From Pelagicoccus sp. SDUM812002 (GTDB lineage: Bacteria; Verrucomicrobiota; Verrucomicrobiia; Opitutales; Opitutaceae), in assembly GCF_031127835.1 (NCBI RefSeq), contig NZ_JARXHX010000016.1, forward strand, positions 37,033 to 101,032: 64,000 nt of DNA. The letters are read 5' to 3'. Position 1 is the stretch's first letter. Each line of letters begins with the position of its first letter. Both the position numbers and the translations under genes were made by a program. The notes beneath the pieces were generated by a model. The model saw only the letters and a list, made by a program, of their open reading frames with translations. It searched no databases and had not been told where the DNA came from. This document shows, piece after piece, positions 18,506 through 28,044 of this stretch.

Positions 18506-19570
18506 ATCAACAAAAAGAGACAGATCATCCACATCGATATGGACTGCTTCTACGCTGCCATCGAAGTGCGCGACCACCCGGAACTTCGGGGCGAGCCCGT
18601 CGCAGTCGGGGGAAACAGCAGCCGACGCGGCGTTCTCACCACCTGTAACTACAAAGCTCGGACCTTCGGCTGCCACTCTGCCATGCCCACCTTCCAGGCC
18701 ATGCAACGTTGCCCACACCTAATCGTCATGCCCGTGCGCTTCGATGTCTACCGCCGCGAAAGCCGACGCATCCGACGCATTTTCCAAGACTATACCGAGC
18801 TCATCGAGCCCCTCTCACTCGACGAGGCCTACCTCGACGTGTCCCATCACCAGAGTTCGGGAGCGACCCTAGCCAAGGAAATCCGGCGACGCATCCGCCA
18901 AACGACCGGTCTGACTGCGTCCGCCGGCATTGCTCCTAACAAGATGCTCGCCAAAATCGCCAGCGACTGGCGAAAGCCAAACGGCCAGTACGAGGTCAAG
19001 CCCAACGGTATCGAATCCTTCATGCACGACCTCCCAGTATCCAAAATCTGGGGAGTCGGAAAAAAGGCCGCCGCCCGGCTCGCTTCCCACAACCTCAGGA
19101 CCTGCGGCGACTTGCAGCAAAAAAGCCGTCTTGAGCTTCAGCAACTTTTCGGAAAATTTGGCTCAGAGCTGTACGAGCTCTGCCGCGGTATCGACCATCG
19201 CGACGTAGTTTCAAATCGCATACGTAAATCCATGAGCTGCGAACGAACCTACTCCAAGGATCTTGAATCCATCGAAGACCGCCAGCAGCACGCCGCCGAT
19301 ATTTTCCAAGAGCTCTCCCACGACCTCGCTCGCTTCAAGAGCGACCGTCCCATCGCCAAACTCTTCGTCAAGTGCAAGTACTCCGATTTCACTCGCACGT
19401 CCATCGAGCGCAGCGGCCTCCCCTTCCAGCTCTCCAGTTTCCAAGATCTCCTCGACGAATCCTACGAACGGCGCTCCGACCCGATACGCCTCCTCGGCCT
19501 CGGCGTGCGATTCGTCGATCCCGAAGCGCAAAGCCGCTCCACTCGACAGCTCGAGTTTGACTGGGGGTAG
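18506..19570 (+). CDS. dinB: Y-family DNA polymerase IV, probably with an ATC start codon
   Basis: Error-prone translesion DNA polymerase. Motifs include IIHIDMDCFYAAIE (catalytic Asp), the SLDEAYLDV palm motif with Asp-Glu, TASAGIAPNKMLAKIAS and the little-finger part. The only ATG nearby (18539) lies inside IDMDCF and would remove beta strand 1 and the first catalytic Asp, so it cannot be the true start of an active enzyme. The frame is open from 18437 but contains no ATG, GTG or TTG before 18539. The codon ATC at 18506 would give the very typical N-terminus MNKKRQIIHIDMD, so ATC (or a sequencing/mutation change from ATG) is the likely start. No Shine-Dalgarno site is obvious. Divergent from the RNA methyltransferase. 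Confidence 0.88.
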   Translation: MNKKRQIIHIDMDCFYAAIEVRDHPELRGEPVAVGGNSSRRGVLTTCNYKARTFGCHSAMPTFQAMQRCPHLIVMPVRFDVYRRESRRIRRIFQDYTELIEPLSLDEAYLDVSHHQSSGATLAKEIRRRIRQTTGLTASAGIAPNKMLAKIASDWRKPNGQYEVKPNGIESFMHDLPVSKIWGVGKKAAARLASHNLRTCGDLQQKSRLELQQLFGKFGSELYELCRGIDHRDVVSNRIRKSMSCERTYSKDLESIEDRQQHAADIFQELSHDLARFKSDRPIAKLFVKCKYSDFTRTSIERSGLPFQLSSFQDLLDESYERRSDPIRLLGLGVRFVDPEAQSRSTRQLEFDWG

Positions 19571-19690
19571 GCACGAACTTGGTCGCTAACCCATAAGCAG
19601 CCTCCTTAGACTAAAATCAATTTGCCCTCTCCTCTCCCACCCCTATCCTAGAGTTTCGTTACTCTACTTTAGAAACCCTAGCCAATCGCA

Positions 19691-21754
19691 ATGGCAGCCA
19701 CGGCCATCTTTAACCTCTCGCTGAGACTCACCCTAGTCTCGCTCGTGATAGTAGGCGCCTACCTCTTGGGAGATGCTATTTCTCCTGCAGTCACGCTTGC
19801 ATCCCGTACAGCCTCCGAACCTGCTCCAAACGAGTTCGACCTCCTTCCAAGTGCAAGTACCTCCGACGCACTCAGGCTACTCGAGGAGGCATTGGAGTCG
19901 GGCAACGAATTCCTTGTCCACTACACAGCAGCCTACCTTGCCAAACGGCTCGATGTCCCCGAACTCTCAATACTTCTCGATACAAGTTCCAAATTCCAAC
20001 ACCCGCACAACTCGGTCGCTCGCGTCATCCTCGGCATCGAACTCGCCTATCGCTCGCCGGAAACCCTCGCGTCCCTGTTGAAAGAGGGCAGCTCTCAGCT
20101 ACAAGACCGATTGGACACGAGTACTCTCTTCCGCTACTTCTCCAAGTCCCATCCCGAGTCCGCATTCGATCTCGCTCGTTCCTTGGAAGAGCCGCATCGC
20201 GGTAGAGCTTTTCAAGGCATACGCACCTCGGAAAATCGAAGGGCCGAAGACCTGCTTTCGTCCTACCAACATTCCCAAAACGAGCAACGTCGCCAAGAGT
20301 CATATCAAATCCGACGCGACTCCATCGTCGCCGCCATAAAGGACGGCAGCTACCTCCAGGACCCCGAAATCTTCCACCAGGAATTCGTGAACGCTCTGTA
20401 TCGGCACGGTGAAGAGGCCTTCGAAATCGCCCAGAAAATAGACAGTCCTGAAGTTCGCTTCAAACTGCTCCGCACTCTATTGAACCAGCCATGGGAGCCT
20501 TCGTCTCTCAAACGACAGCTCGACACCATAGCCAACTACCAAATCGGTGAATCAGCCTTCTCACCCAGCGCCCGCAATAGCCTATATTCGAACTTGCTTA
20601 AAAACTCCGAACCGGAGCTTCGCCCCGCTATCCTCGATTGGCTGGAAACCAATTTGACTCGAGACCAGCAGAACTCGTTTCTTCCCAATTCCTTCAACAT
20701 TGCTACGGACTCTCCTCTCGAATTCCTCAATTCCCCTATTCTTCAAGAGGCTCCACCCTCGGTTCTCAAAAATCGACTCATGCGGAGCGCCCTAGCGCAC
20801 CTAGCCAGCGAAGATCTTGATACTGCACTCGACTTCCTCACCCAGTACTCAGACACCGATCAGGCCGAGAACCTCCTGGCTTCCCTCGTCGTTCCCGCGT
20901 TCCAGAACACTTCTCTGGAGGTAGCGACCACCCTCTATCGTGAACTAAAGACACAAACCGCTCGTCAACAGGCAATCGACGGTCTCGCCAATACACTAGG
21001 AAGAGCCAACCCCGTCGAATTTGTTCAGTGGGCCTCCCAAAACACAAATCCCCAAATTTTTGATACAGCTATCTATAACGTCGCGTATCATTGGGCGAAT
21101 CAGAACCCCGAGGAGGCGGCAGCGTTTGCGGAAAACCTTCCCGCAAGCGACGCCAAACGAAACCTGCAGATCAACGTAGGTAGAAAGTTGTCTCAGTACT
21201 CGCCCCTCGCCGCTATCGAGTACGGACTCACCCTTGAAGATTCGCACACCCACTATGCAATCTTAAACAACGCAGCGTTCGAGTGGGCCAAAGTAGACCC
21301 AAAGGAGAGTGCACAATTTTTCGTCGAAACCCTCGAGACCCCGCCCAGTCCCAACCCCAACCTCCCGGTTGAATACTACCAAATCGAAAGCCAAATCGCT
21401 TCGATCTTTCTGAACACTGCAGAAGCCTGGTCTACTTTCTCCCCAGAAGATGCTACCCGCTTCTTCGCCCTAACGACTAACCAAATGGCCGTCTCCTCGG
21501 GCTTTCCTACCAGCTTCGACAAATGGGTAGCGGAGGACGAATCCGCAGCTCTCGACTTCATAACGAAACTCGACACTTCCCGCTACTCGGATGGAGCCCT
21601 CTCAAGCATCGCGAGCTCCATTTCCCTCATCACTCAGTACCCAGAAATCGCATACAAATTGGCAGCGGAAGTATCAGAACCCGAACACGCCGAAGCGACA
21701 CGGATCACCATTCAAAACGCGGTACGAATTCACCAAGAAAGGCAGCAACAGTGA
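19691..21754 (+). CDS. Exported alpha-helical repeat protein, hypothetical
   Basis: A 687-residue protein I cannot assign to a characterised family. A hydrophobic segment near the N-terminus (LVSLVIVGAYLLGDAI) is a membrane anchor or signal. The rest is composed of repeated helical pairs with recurring patterns such as WANQNPEEAAAFAENLP, WAKVDPKESAQFFVETL and AWSTFSPEDATRFFA, similar to tetratricopeptide or HEAT-like solenoids of Planctomycetes and Verrucomicrobia. It overlaps the next gene by 4 bases (GTGA) and is therefore co-translated with a similar protein. Function unknown; a scaffold role at the cell envelope is possible. Confidence 0.75.
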   Translation: MAATAIFNLSLRLTLVSLVIVGAYLLGDAISPAVTLASRTASEPAPNEFDLLPSASTSDALRLLEEALESGNEFLVHYTAAYLAKRLDVPELSILLDTSSKFQHPHNSVARVILGIELAYRSPETLASLLKEGSSQLQDRLDTSTLFRYFSKSHPESAFDLARSLEEPHRGRAFQGIRTSENRRAEDLLSSYQHSQNEQRRQESYQIRRDSIVAAIKDGSYLQDPEIFHQEFVNALYRHGEEAFEIAQKIDSPEVRFKLLRTLLNQPWEPSSLKRQLDTIANYQIGESAFSPSARNSLYSNLLKNSEPELRPAILDWLETNLTRDQQNSFLPNSFNIATDSPLEFLNSPILQEAPPSVLKNRLMRSALAHLASEDLDTALDFLTQYSDTDQAENLLASLVVPAFQNTSLEVATTLYRELKTQTARQQAIDGLANTLGRANPVEFVQWASQNTNPQIFDTAIYNVAYHWANQNPEEAAAFAENLPASDAKRNLQINVGRKLSQYSPLAAIEYGLTLEDSHTHYAILNNAAFEWAKVDPKESAQFFVETLETPPSPNPNLPVEYYQIESQIASIFLNTAEAWSTFSPEDATRFFALTTNQMAVSSGFPTSFDKWVAEDESAALDFITKLDTSRYSDGALSSIASSISLITQYPEIAYKLAAEVSEPEHAEATRITIQNAVRIHQERQQQ

Positions 21755-23544
21755 AAACGCTTTACGCTGTCGCCCTTTCGATTGCAGCCCCCTTGGCACT
21801 GTGGCTCGGCTATCGGCGGTCTCTACCTGAAGCTTCACCCCCTCCCCTCGGCGTGGAGAACGCTCCTCTTTCCGATTCCCAAAACTCGCCTAAGGATCTA
21901 TCGGATGAGCTTATATCTCGCTCCCGACTCAGCGCTGAAGATGGTATCCAAAAAATTCACTCTTGGATGGAGAGCAGTGACGCCCTCGCCAATCAATTCC
22001 CGCTCTACGACGCTATCGCTCGGCTCGAATACGGGTCGTTCCCATCGATTGCCGCCCAACTGAGTGCCCTAGATTCTGAACCTGCCAGAGAAGCGCTCGC
22101 TGTACTCTACCTGCGTTGGCGAAATACAGACCCCTTTGCTCTCGCCCGCTACCGCGAGCAACAACAACCCTCGGGAAAGAACGAACCGATGACGCTTCAA
22201 GCCTTGATTGAAACCCAAAGCTACTTAAATGAAGCCAGCACCTTCAAACAGTTTCTGGTGGCCGCTTTAAATGTATCGCCAAAAGGCGCCTACAAGCAGC
22301 TCGACCAAATCACCGATTACGAGGCAGCGCAAACGATCCGTCTAGAGGCTATCGCCCACATCTCCCGCTCAGATCCGCACTTAAGCCTAGATCTCCTTCG
22401 CGACCTGTTTCCAGATTACAAATACAAACAAGCTGCGGGCAGCTATCAGGCCTTGTCCCAAATAGGACATAACCTGATTGGTAAAAGCCCGTCAGATCTA
22501 ACCTCTTGGTACGAAAGTCAAAATCGAGACAGGCTCTCCACCGAGATAATAAGGAAGCTGCTCGAATCCTCTGGAACTAACAGCATCGCAACGCTCGACC
22601 TCGCTGCACTACTTCCTCCTTCACAAGACCGTGTTGCATTGCTCAATCGCCAGCTTCCAAATCTAGCTAGAGAAGATTGGGATGGGGCGATCGCGTGGCT
22701 TGAGCAAAACTTGGACAGTAATTCGAAGCAAGCTGCCCTCAGCGCTCTTGCTGGCTCAGGCGACAGCAAGTCGCGCAATAAACGCGTCAAGTTGCTCGAG
22801 CAAATTACATCCCCACAGCTTCGAAACCAAGCCACACGCCAACTCGTCGCCAACTGGGCCAGAGACGATCTTCAGGCTGCTATCGATTGGTCTCGCGGCC
22901 TCAGTTCAAATTCTCAAAAGCAAATTGCCCTCAATTCGATAGCTCCAATCTGGATCCAGCAAGATCTCGACGGGTTCGACCGCTTTATCGAGGACCTACC
23001 AAATTCAAAATCGAATTCAGATCTCCGAGATACTTTGCGGGGCCACCTCCATAGTTTTCGGCTCTATTCGCCCTCAGTACCCACACTCGAAACCTCGGGC
23101 AAATCTCAACAAACCAAAACGCACCTAATCGCCCAACATACCACGGAGCTTCTCTACGACGACCCGCAGAAAGCGCTCGATATCCTCGTCGAACTTTACG
23201 CCACTGACCCCGATTCTAGCGCGCAAGCCACCGCTAGCATCGCACGCCGATGGGTGGAATTTGACCCGGTATCGGCTGGGCAAGCTATCCTCCCTCTCGG
23301 CGGCAAACGAACAGCAGACTCGCTTTCTGTCATATTTAATAACGTAGCCAGGAGCTCCCCTGAGGATATTATTCCGCTACTAGAGCTCGTCGCCGACAAT
23401 CGGCAGCGCGAGACAGCAATTCAGCACCTCACCTTCCACGCCGATCTCGTAGCCACCCGTCCAGATTTGTTCGACCAGATGCTACAACTCTTGGATGCTG
23501 CCCCCAGGGAAGAGCAAAGGCAGGCCGTCCATTCGGCTCCCTAA
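21751..23544 (+). CDS. Exported alpha-helical repeat protein, hypothetical (paralogue-like partner)
   Basis: A 597-residue protein starting with GTG at 21751, overlapping the stop of the preceding gene by four bases. The longer frame back to 21523 lies inside that gene and is rejected. An N-terminal hydrophobic segment (TLYAVALSIAAPLALWLGY) anchors or exports it. The body has the same helical-repeat style as its upstream neighbour (LVANWARDDLQAAIDWSRG, RRWVEFDPVSAGQAIL), with similar length and composition, so the two probably arose by duplication and may form a complex. No enzymatic motif. Function unknown. Confidence 0.75.
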   Translation: MKTLYAVALSIAAPLALWLGYRRSLPEASPPPLGVENAPLSDSQNSPKDLSDELISRSRLSAEDGIQKIHSWMESSDALANQFPLYDAIARLEYGSFPSIAAQLSALDSEPAREALAVLYLRWRNTDPFALARYREQQQPSGKNEPMTLQALIETQSYLNEASTFKQFLVAALNVSPKGAYKQLDQITDYEAAQTIRLEAIAHISRSDPHLSLDLLRDLFPDYKYKQAAGSYQALSQIGHNLIGKSPSDLTSWYESQNRDRLSTEIIRKLLESSGTNSIATLDLAALLPPSQDRVALLNRQLPNLAREDWDGAIAWLEQNLDSNSKQAALSALAGSGDSKSRNKRVKLLEQITSPQLRNQATRQLVANWARDDLQAAIDWSRGLSSNSQKQIALNSIAPIWIQQDLDGFDRFIEDLPNSKSNSDLRDTLRGHLHSFRLYSPSVPTLETSGKSQQTKTHLIAQHTTELLYDDPQKALDILVELYATDPDSSAQATASIARRWVEFDPVSAGQAILPLGGKRTADSLSVIFNNVARSSPEDIIPLLELVADNRQRETAIQHLTFHADLVATRPDLFDQMLQLLDAAPREEQRQAVHSAP

Positions 23545-23590
23545 AAAATCACTTCCAATTCACCCCCCACTCCTCACCATCGGCTTTCCC

Positions 23591-24787
23591 ATGTCATCCC
23601 TCACTGGAAAAAGAATCACACTCATCATCACAGGCAGTATCGCCGCTTACAAAGCGATCGAGCTCATTCGCCTGCTCACAAAGGCGGGCGCTGAAGTGGA
23701 AGGTGTACTCACCAAAGGCGGTGCCGCTTTCATCACCCCGCTCTCCGTCGAAGCTCTCACCGGCAAGAGAGTCCACACAGAAATGTGGGACGAACATTCC
23801 TATGAGATGAACCACATCGAGCTCTCCCGTCGAGCCGACCTTATCGCCATCGCCCCCGCCACCGCTGGCATTATCGCAAAGATCGCCAATGGCATCGGCG
23901 ACGACCTCGCTTCCTCGGTCTTGCTCGCCAGGAACAAGCCCATCCTGCTCGCTCCCAGCATGAATACGGAGATGTGGGAAAACGCCGCATTCCGTCGTAA
24001 CCTTGCTCAAGCGCAAGCCGACGGCGCTATACTGGTCGCCCCGCAGACCGACACCCTCGCCTGTGGCGAGACCGGAATCGGAAAAATGGCGGAGCCTACG
24101 AGCATTTTTGACGCGATCGAGACCCACTTTCGATCCGCCGAAACCTTGAGCGGCAAAACCGCCATCGTCACCTCCGGAGGCACTATCGAACGCATCGATT
24201 CGGTCCGCTACATCAGTAATTTTTCATCCGGCAAACAAGGCAATGCTATCGCCCTCTCGCTCGCCCAATCAGGGGCCAAAGTCTCTCTTGTAGTTGGCAA
24301 CACCAAAGAACACGCTCCCAAACACCCAAACATTGAAATCATTCCTGTCGAATCCGCCGAGGACATGAAGGTTGCCGTCGATGCGAAGCTACCTGCCGAC
24401 ATCTTTGTCGGCTGCGCCGCTGTCTGTGACTTTCGCGTATCCAACAAATCGGACAAGAAGCTAAAGAAAGAAGCCGGTCTCGACCTCCAATTCGAAGAAA
24501 ATCCCGACATCGCAAAAAGCGTTGGCACCTTAAGAAAAGAAGAACGGCCCCATCTGGTCATAGGTTTCGCTGCTGAAACCGACGAACTTATCCACCACGC
24601 GCAGAAGAAGCTAGTGAGCAAAGGCTGCGATCTCGTGGTCGCCAACGACGTGAGCCAAGGAGCAATCTTCGGCCAAGATCAAAACACCGTCCATTTTGTC
24701 ACAAGAGAGTCGATACAAACGCTCGACACCTTGCTTAAATCGAAAGTCGCAGACGCAATAGTCGACTGGATACGGGAGCGGCTTTAA
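23591..24787 (+). CDS. coaBC: Bifunctional phosphopantothenoylcysteine decarboxylase / phosphopantothenate-cysteine ligase
   Basis: CoaBC joins cysteine to 4'-phosphopantothenate and decarboxylates the product to 4'-phosphopantetheine in coenzyme A synthesis. The CoaC half (FMN flavoprotein) has ITGSIAAYKAIELIR, the catalytic His in MNHIELSRRADL, the substrate loop APSMNTEMWENAA and ACGETGIGKMAE. The CoaB half begins near residue 190 with IVTSGGTIERIDSVRYISN and SSGKQGNAIA, and continues with AAVCDFR. Length (398 aa) is normal. The start ATG at 23591 (MSSLTGKRI) is favoured; the longer frame to 23495 overlaps the upstream gene. Cytoplasmic and essential. Confidence 0.95.
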   Translation: MSSLTGKRITLIITGSIAAYKAIELIRLLTKAGAEVEGVLTKGGAAFITPLSVEALTGKRVHTEMWDEHSYEMNHIELSRRADLIAIAPATAGIIAKIANGIGDDLASSVLLARNKPILLAPSMNTEMWENAAFRRNLAQAQADGAILVAPQTDTLACGETGIGKMAEPTSIFDAIETHFRSAETLSGKTAIVTSGGTIERIDSVRYISNFSSGKQGNAIALSLAQSGAKVSLVVGNTKEHAPKHPNIEIIPVESAEDMKVAVDAKLPADIFVGCAAVCDFRVSNKSDKKLKKEAGLDLQFEENPDIAKSVGTLRKEERPHLVIGFAAETDELIHHAQKKLVSKGCDLVVANDVSQGAIFGQDQNTVHFVTRESIQTLDTLLKSKVADAIVDWIRERL

Positions 24788-24845
24788 AAGCTGAGTTGCT
24801 TCTGCGGAGAAAACCCGCAAGACAAAGTCCGATCTACTCTAATAT

Positions 24846-25580
24846 CTACAAGAACGCTCCAATATCCGGGAGCTCTTTCGCCCTTTTGCCGCCAGATGCG
24901 GTTTTCAGATATGGGTCCTTCGTAATATCGCCAGCGATATCATCTTCCCACGCTTCTTCTTCGTCATCATCGTCGAAGACTTCAGGCTCGTCGAAAATGC
25001 GACTAATGCGACGCGACTGTGTATCCAAAACGAGCGATGGATTTCCAACTCTCCCTTTCTTCACGTATTCCCAAAGGCAGGGAAAGCACTCTTCCTCGTA
25101 GCGGTCGAGGAAGACCTTGATTTCCTTGTTCCCAACCTTCTCGCGTCGAGAAAGTAAAACGACATCCGAAAAATGGATACAGCATGCAAACCAAGGAGAC
25201 GCTTCTTCGTTTCCAATCGCCAAGTCGCTATGCAGTACAGTGATCACGCGACCTAGCTCGCAGCCGCCTTCGGGGAGCCAGCCGTGAAAAGCTTCGACGA
25301 AATCCGAAGGATCGCCCCGTCCGTCAGCCACCACAAATACGAGATCCGTGGCTTCATCGACTTCCAGCGCGAGCTTGCCCGCTTCAAACGAGTAGGCAGC
25401 CTGCGTCACCTCGCGGTGCTTCACTTCGAAATCGGATGCCACTTCTCCAGCGTCATCCGAGCTGTGAAACAGAGCTGACTTTTCTTCATCCGACGTGCCA
25501 AACTCAATCAAGTCTGCGATCACGCGAAACTGGTCGGAGCCCTTACAGCCGAGTATGAGATAAACGATTGGCTTGGCCAT
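24846..25580 (-). CDS. CobW-like protein lacking a P-loop
   Basis: A 244-residue protein resembling the G3E GTPase CobW/YjiA family in the order of its strands: an N-terminal ILGCKGSDQ where the GxGxGKT P-loop should be, a LVFVVADGRGDP strand matching the family's VVDA region, and FSDVVLLSRREKVGNKEI matching the ADxILLNKxDL segment. The Walker A lysine and the NKxD guanine-specificity motif are both absent, so it probably does not bind GTP. The C-terminus is very acidic (DEPEVFDDDDEEEAWEDD), which may bind metal or be disordered. Function unknown. It lies 13 bases upstream of aroC's stop on the same strand, so it is transcribed after aroC. Confidence 0.6.
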   Translation of the reverse strand: MAKPIVYLILGCKGSDQFRVIADLIEFGTSDEEKSALFHSSDDAGEVASDFEVKHREVTQAAYSFEAGKLALEVDEATDLVFVVADGRGDPSDFVEAFHGWLPEGGCELGRVITVLHSDLAIGNEEASPWFACCIHFSDVVLLSRREKVGNKEIKVFLDRYEEECFPCLWEYVKKGRVGNPSLVLDTQSRRISRIFDEPEVFDDDDEEEAWEDDIAGDITKDPYLKTASGGKRAKELPDIGAFL

Positions 25581-25593
25581 CTTCAGTCTTCAA

Positions 25594-26688
25594 TTAAGCT
25601 TCGAACGTGAAGAGGCGGTTCTGCGCATGCTGGCGCATCATGTGATCGACAATCACCAGATTCGCCATCGCTTCCACTATCGGTATTGCGCGCGGCACTA
25701 CACAAGGGTCATGGCGACCACGGCCCATCAAAGTCGTCTCCTGACCTTCGAGATCGACCGTGGCCTGCTCCTGCAGGATCGTCGCCGTCGGCTTGAAGGC
25801 GACTCGGAATACCACCTCTTCTCCATTGGTGATCCCCCCTTGCACGCCTCCCGATAAATTCGTCTTGGTTCGCACCTTGCCGTCTCGGTTTTCAAACAAG
25901 TCGTTGTGTTCCGATCCCTTCAAGAGAGTTCCCTCAAAGCCACTACCGACTTCGAACCCCTTGGTTGCGGGGAGCGAAAGCATCGCTTTCCCGAGATCCG
26001 CTTCGAAACGATCAAAAACGGGTTCGCCCAATCCCACGGGGAGATTGCGTATCCGGCATTCGACGACGCCACCAACGGAGTCTCCTTTGGATCGAGCTTC
26101 CTTGATGCGATCAATCATCGTTTCCGCAGTCGCCGCGTCTGGACAACGAACGATGTTGGCTTCAATGGAAGCTTCGGAAATCTCCACGCCCTCCGGCATA
26201 GAAATGTCATGGATGCGAGAAACGTACGCGAGCGTTTCTACCTGAGAGGTGAGCTTGAGAATCTTCTTGGCGATCGCGCCCGCGGCCACCCGGCCGATCG
26301 TCTCGCGAGCTGAGGAACGTCCTCCGCCTTCTGGATTCCGGTGGCCGTACTTAGTCTGGTAAGTGAAGTCGGCGTGCGAAGGGCGAAACTTCTCCTTCAT
26401 CTCGGAGTAAGCGCCGGGGCGAGCATCCTTGTTGAACACAAGCATGGAAATCGGTGTTCCCGTAGTCTTGCCTTCGTAGACACCAGAAAGGATCTGTACC
26501 TGATCCGCTTCCTTGCGAGGAGTCGTGATTTCGCTCTGCCCAGGGCGTCGGCGATCGAGCTCGGGCTGGATGTCAGCTTCGCTGAGCGGAAGATTCGGGG
26601 GGCAACCATCGATCACAACGCCGACGCCGCCTCCGTGGCTTTCGCCCCAGGTACTGATTGTGAATAGCTTGCCGAAAGTATTAGGCAT
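25594..26688 (-). CDS. aroC: Chorismate synthase
   Basis: AroC converts 5-enolpyruvylshikimate-3-phosphate to chorismate, the last step of the shared aromatic pathway, using reduced FMN. Diagnostic motifs: [19 protein letters not shown] at the N-terminus (catalytic His), [20 protein letters not shown] in the middle, and the C-terminal [18 protein letters not shown]. Length of 364 residues is typical. The start at 26688 is set by the conserved MPNTFG N-terminus; the longer frame to 26712 adds eight unlikely residues. Followed after 13 bases by the CobW-like gene. Confidence 0.97.
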   Translation of the reverse strand: MPNTFGKLFTISTWGESHGGGVGVVIDGCPPNLPLSEADIQPELDRRRPGQSEITTPRKEADQVQILSGVYEGKTTGTPISMLVFNKDARPGAYSEMKEKFRPSHADFTYQTKYGHRNPEGGGRSSARETIGRVAAGAIAKKILKLTSQVETLAYVSRIHDISMPEGVEISEASIEANIVRCPDAATAETMIDRIKEARSKGDSVGGVVECRIRNLPVGLGEPVFDRFEADLGKAMLSLPATKGFEVGSGFEGTLLKGSEHNDLFENRDGKVRTKTNLSGGVQGGITNGEEVVFRVAFKPTATILQEQATVDLEGQETTLMGRGRHDPCVVPRAIPIVEAMANLVIVDHMMRQHAQNRLFTFEA

Positions 26689-27095
26689 GGGCGGGACTGT
26701 ACGAAGGAGCACCCACGAATCAAGCCACGATACGTAGCATTTCTGTCGGACGGATCACTCCAATCCAGCATCGAGTCCTGCCTGCCGAGCCCGGCTTGGC
26801 ACGGCATTTGCGGGAGAATTCGTCAAGAATACTGAATGGCCATCCTCTCCTGAACCTTTTCCCGTTAAAGCGGGTTCCAAACCAACTTCCTCATTGCAAA
26901 ATGCATGACCACGCGAGCGAGCGCTTCCGCAGCCTGCACGAAGCAAGACTCTCTCTCAGACCTCACCCGACAAATGGAGCTGAACTCCTTCTGTCCTGCT
27001 GCATATGCTCCTCTCAAACAGAGTCATAGAGTGGCTCCTGAACTAGCTAGCAAAGATCCCCGATCGAGTCCTCCGACCTCAAAGTTTAGTAGACG
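26689..27095. other. Divergent intergenic region between aroC and the MscS gene
   Basis: About 400 bases with no convincing gene. Several 60-77-codon frames occur on both strands, but they lack ribosome binding sites and family resemblance. Promoters for aroC and mscS-like genes should be here. No terminator, RNA gene or significant repeat is seen. Confidence 0.4.
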
Positions 27096-28004
27096 ATGAA
27101 CGACACTGCCGCATCATTTGAAGACGCCTATAACATACTGTCAGAAAAGCTGACGCGCTGGTACGAACTCCTCGTCAGCCACCTTCCGAACGCCGTCGCT
27201 GCCCTCGTTATCTTCGCTATCTTCTTCGTACTGGCCTCCGTCAGCCGTCGCATCGGTCAACGACTCTTCGCCCGCGCCTTTGACACTGGGGCGATCGCCC
27301 AATTGATATCGACTATCCTGAGAGTCGCCGTGCTGCTGGTGGGCCTCTTCATAGGTCTCGGTGTTCTCGGGCTACAAAAGACGGTCCTAAGTCTGCTCGC
27401 TGGCGCAGGTATCGTAGGTATTGCCCTCGGCTTCGCATTCCAAGATCTCGCAGAAAACCTGATCGCAGGCATTACCATGGGCATCCGAAAGCCCTTCAAG
27501 ACTGGCGACCTCATCGAGACGCACGGCGAGCTCGGGCATGTAGCGAGCCTAAACCTTCGCAACTCGATTCTCATTAACTTCAGCGGCCAGCGGATTATCA
27601 TTCCCAACAAGCACGTTTTCCAAAGTAAGCTCGTTAACTATTCGCAGACCGGCGAGCGCCGCATCGAGATCGATGTCGGCGTCTCCTTCGATACTGACAT
27701 CGGAAATGCGGCCGAGATCGCCCAGGATGCGATACGATCTCACTGCGGCGACTGGCTTCACCCCCAAAAGGACGTGGAAGCTTTCGCACTCAGATTTGAT
27801 TCGTCTAGCATCTCGCTATCCGTCCGCTACTGGATAAAGTATCCAGGTGAACAATCTTACTTCGCCGCAATTCACGAAGGCGTCAAAACCATCTCAGAAG
27901 CTTTCCGGGATAACGACATAGAAATCCCGTTCCCTATTCGCACACTCAAAACCAGCGAAGATCTCTCGCTAAATATCGAGCAACGCGAACATGCTAATGC
28001 CTAA
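27096..28004 (+). CDS. Small-conductance mechanosensitive channel, MscS family
   Basis: A 302-residue inner-membrane channel of the MscS family, which releases solutes when the membrane is stretched by hypo-osmotic shock. Three transmembrane helices are seen (about 30-55, 68-90, 95-125). The pore-lining TM3 has the Gly/Ala-rich pattern LLAGAGIVGIALGFAFQDLAEN, and the beta domain begins RKPFKTGDLIETHGELGHV, with the conserved IPNK in the middle. Length is that of the E. coli MscS. It is followed 40 bases downstream by a small lipoprotein gene. Confidence 0.93.
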   Translation: MNDTAASFEDAYNILSEKLTRWYELLVSHLPNAVAALVIFAIFFVLASVSRRIGQRLFARAFDTGAIAQLISTILRVAVLLVGLFIGLGVLGLQKTVLSLLAGAGIVGIALGFAFQDLAENLIAGITMGIRKPFKTGDLIETHGELGHVASLNLRNSILINFSGQRIIIPNKHVFQSKLVNYSQTGERRIEIDVGVSFDTDIGNAAEIAQDAIRSHCGDWLHPQKDVEAFALRFDSSSISLSVRYWIKYPGEQSYFAAIHEGVKTISEAFRDNDIEIPFPIRTLKTSEDLSLNIEQREHANA

Positions 28005-28044
28005 CAGACAACCAACTCACACTAACGTTTAACCACAGAAAACT

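Noticed and set aside
21523..21750. Upstream extension of the second helical-repeat gene
   Set aside because: It lies entirely inside the preceding gene and is Arg/His-rich; the GTG at 21751 gives a normal signal-like N-terminus.
26755..27029. Small ORFs on both strands between aroC and the MscS gene
   Set aside because: No ribosome binding site, no family match and mutually overlapping frames; treated as non-coding.
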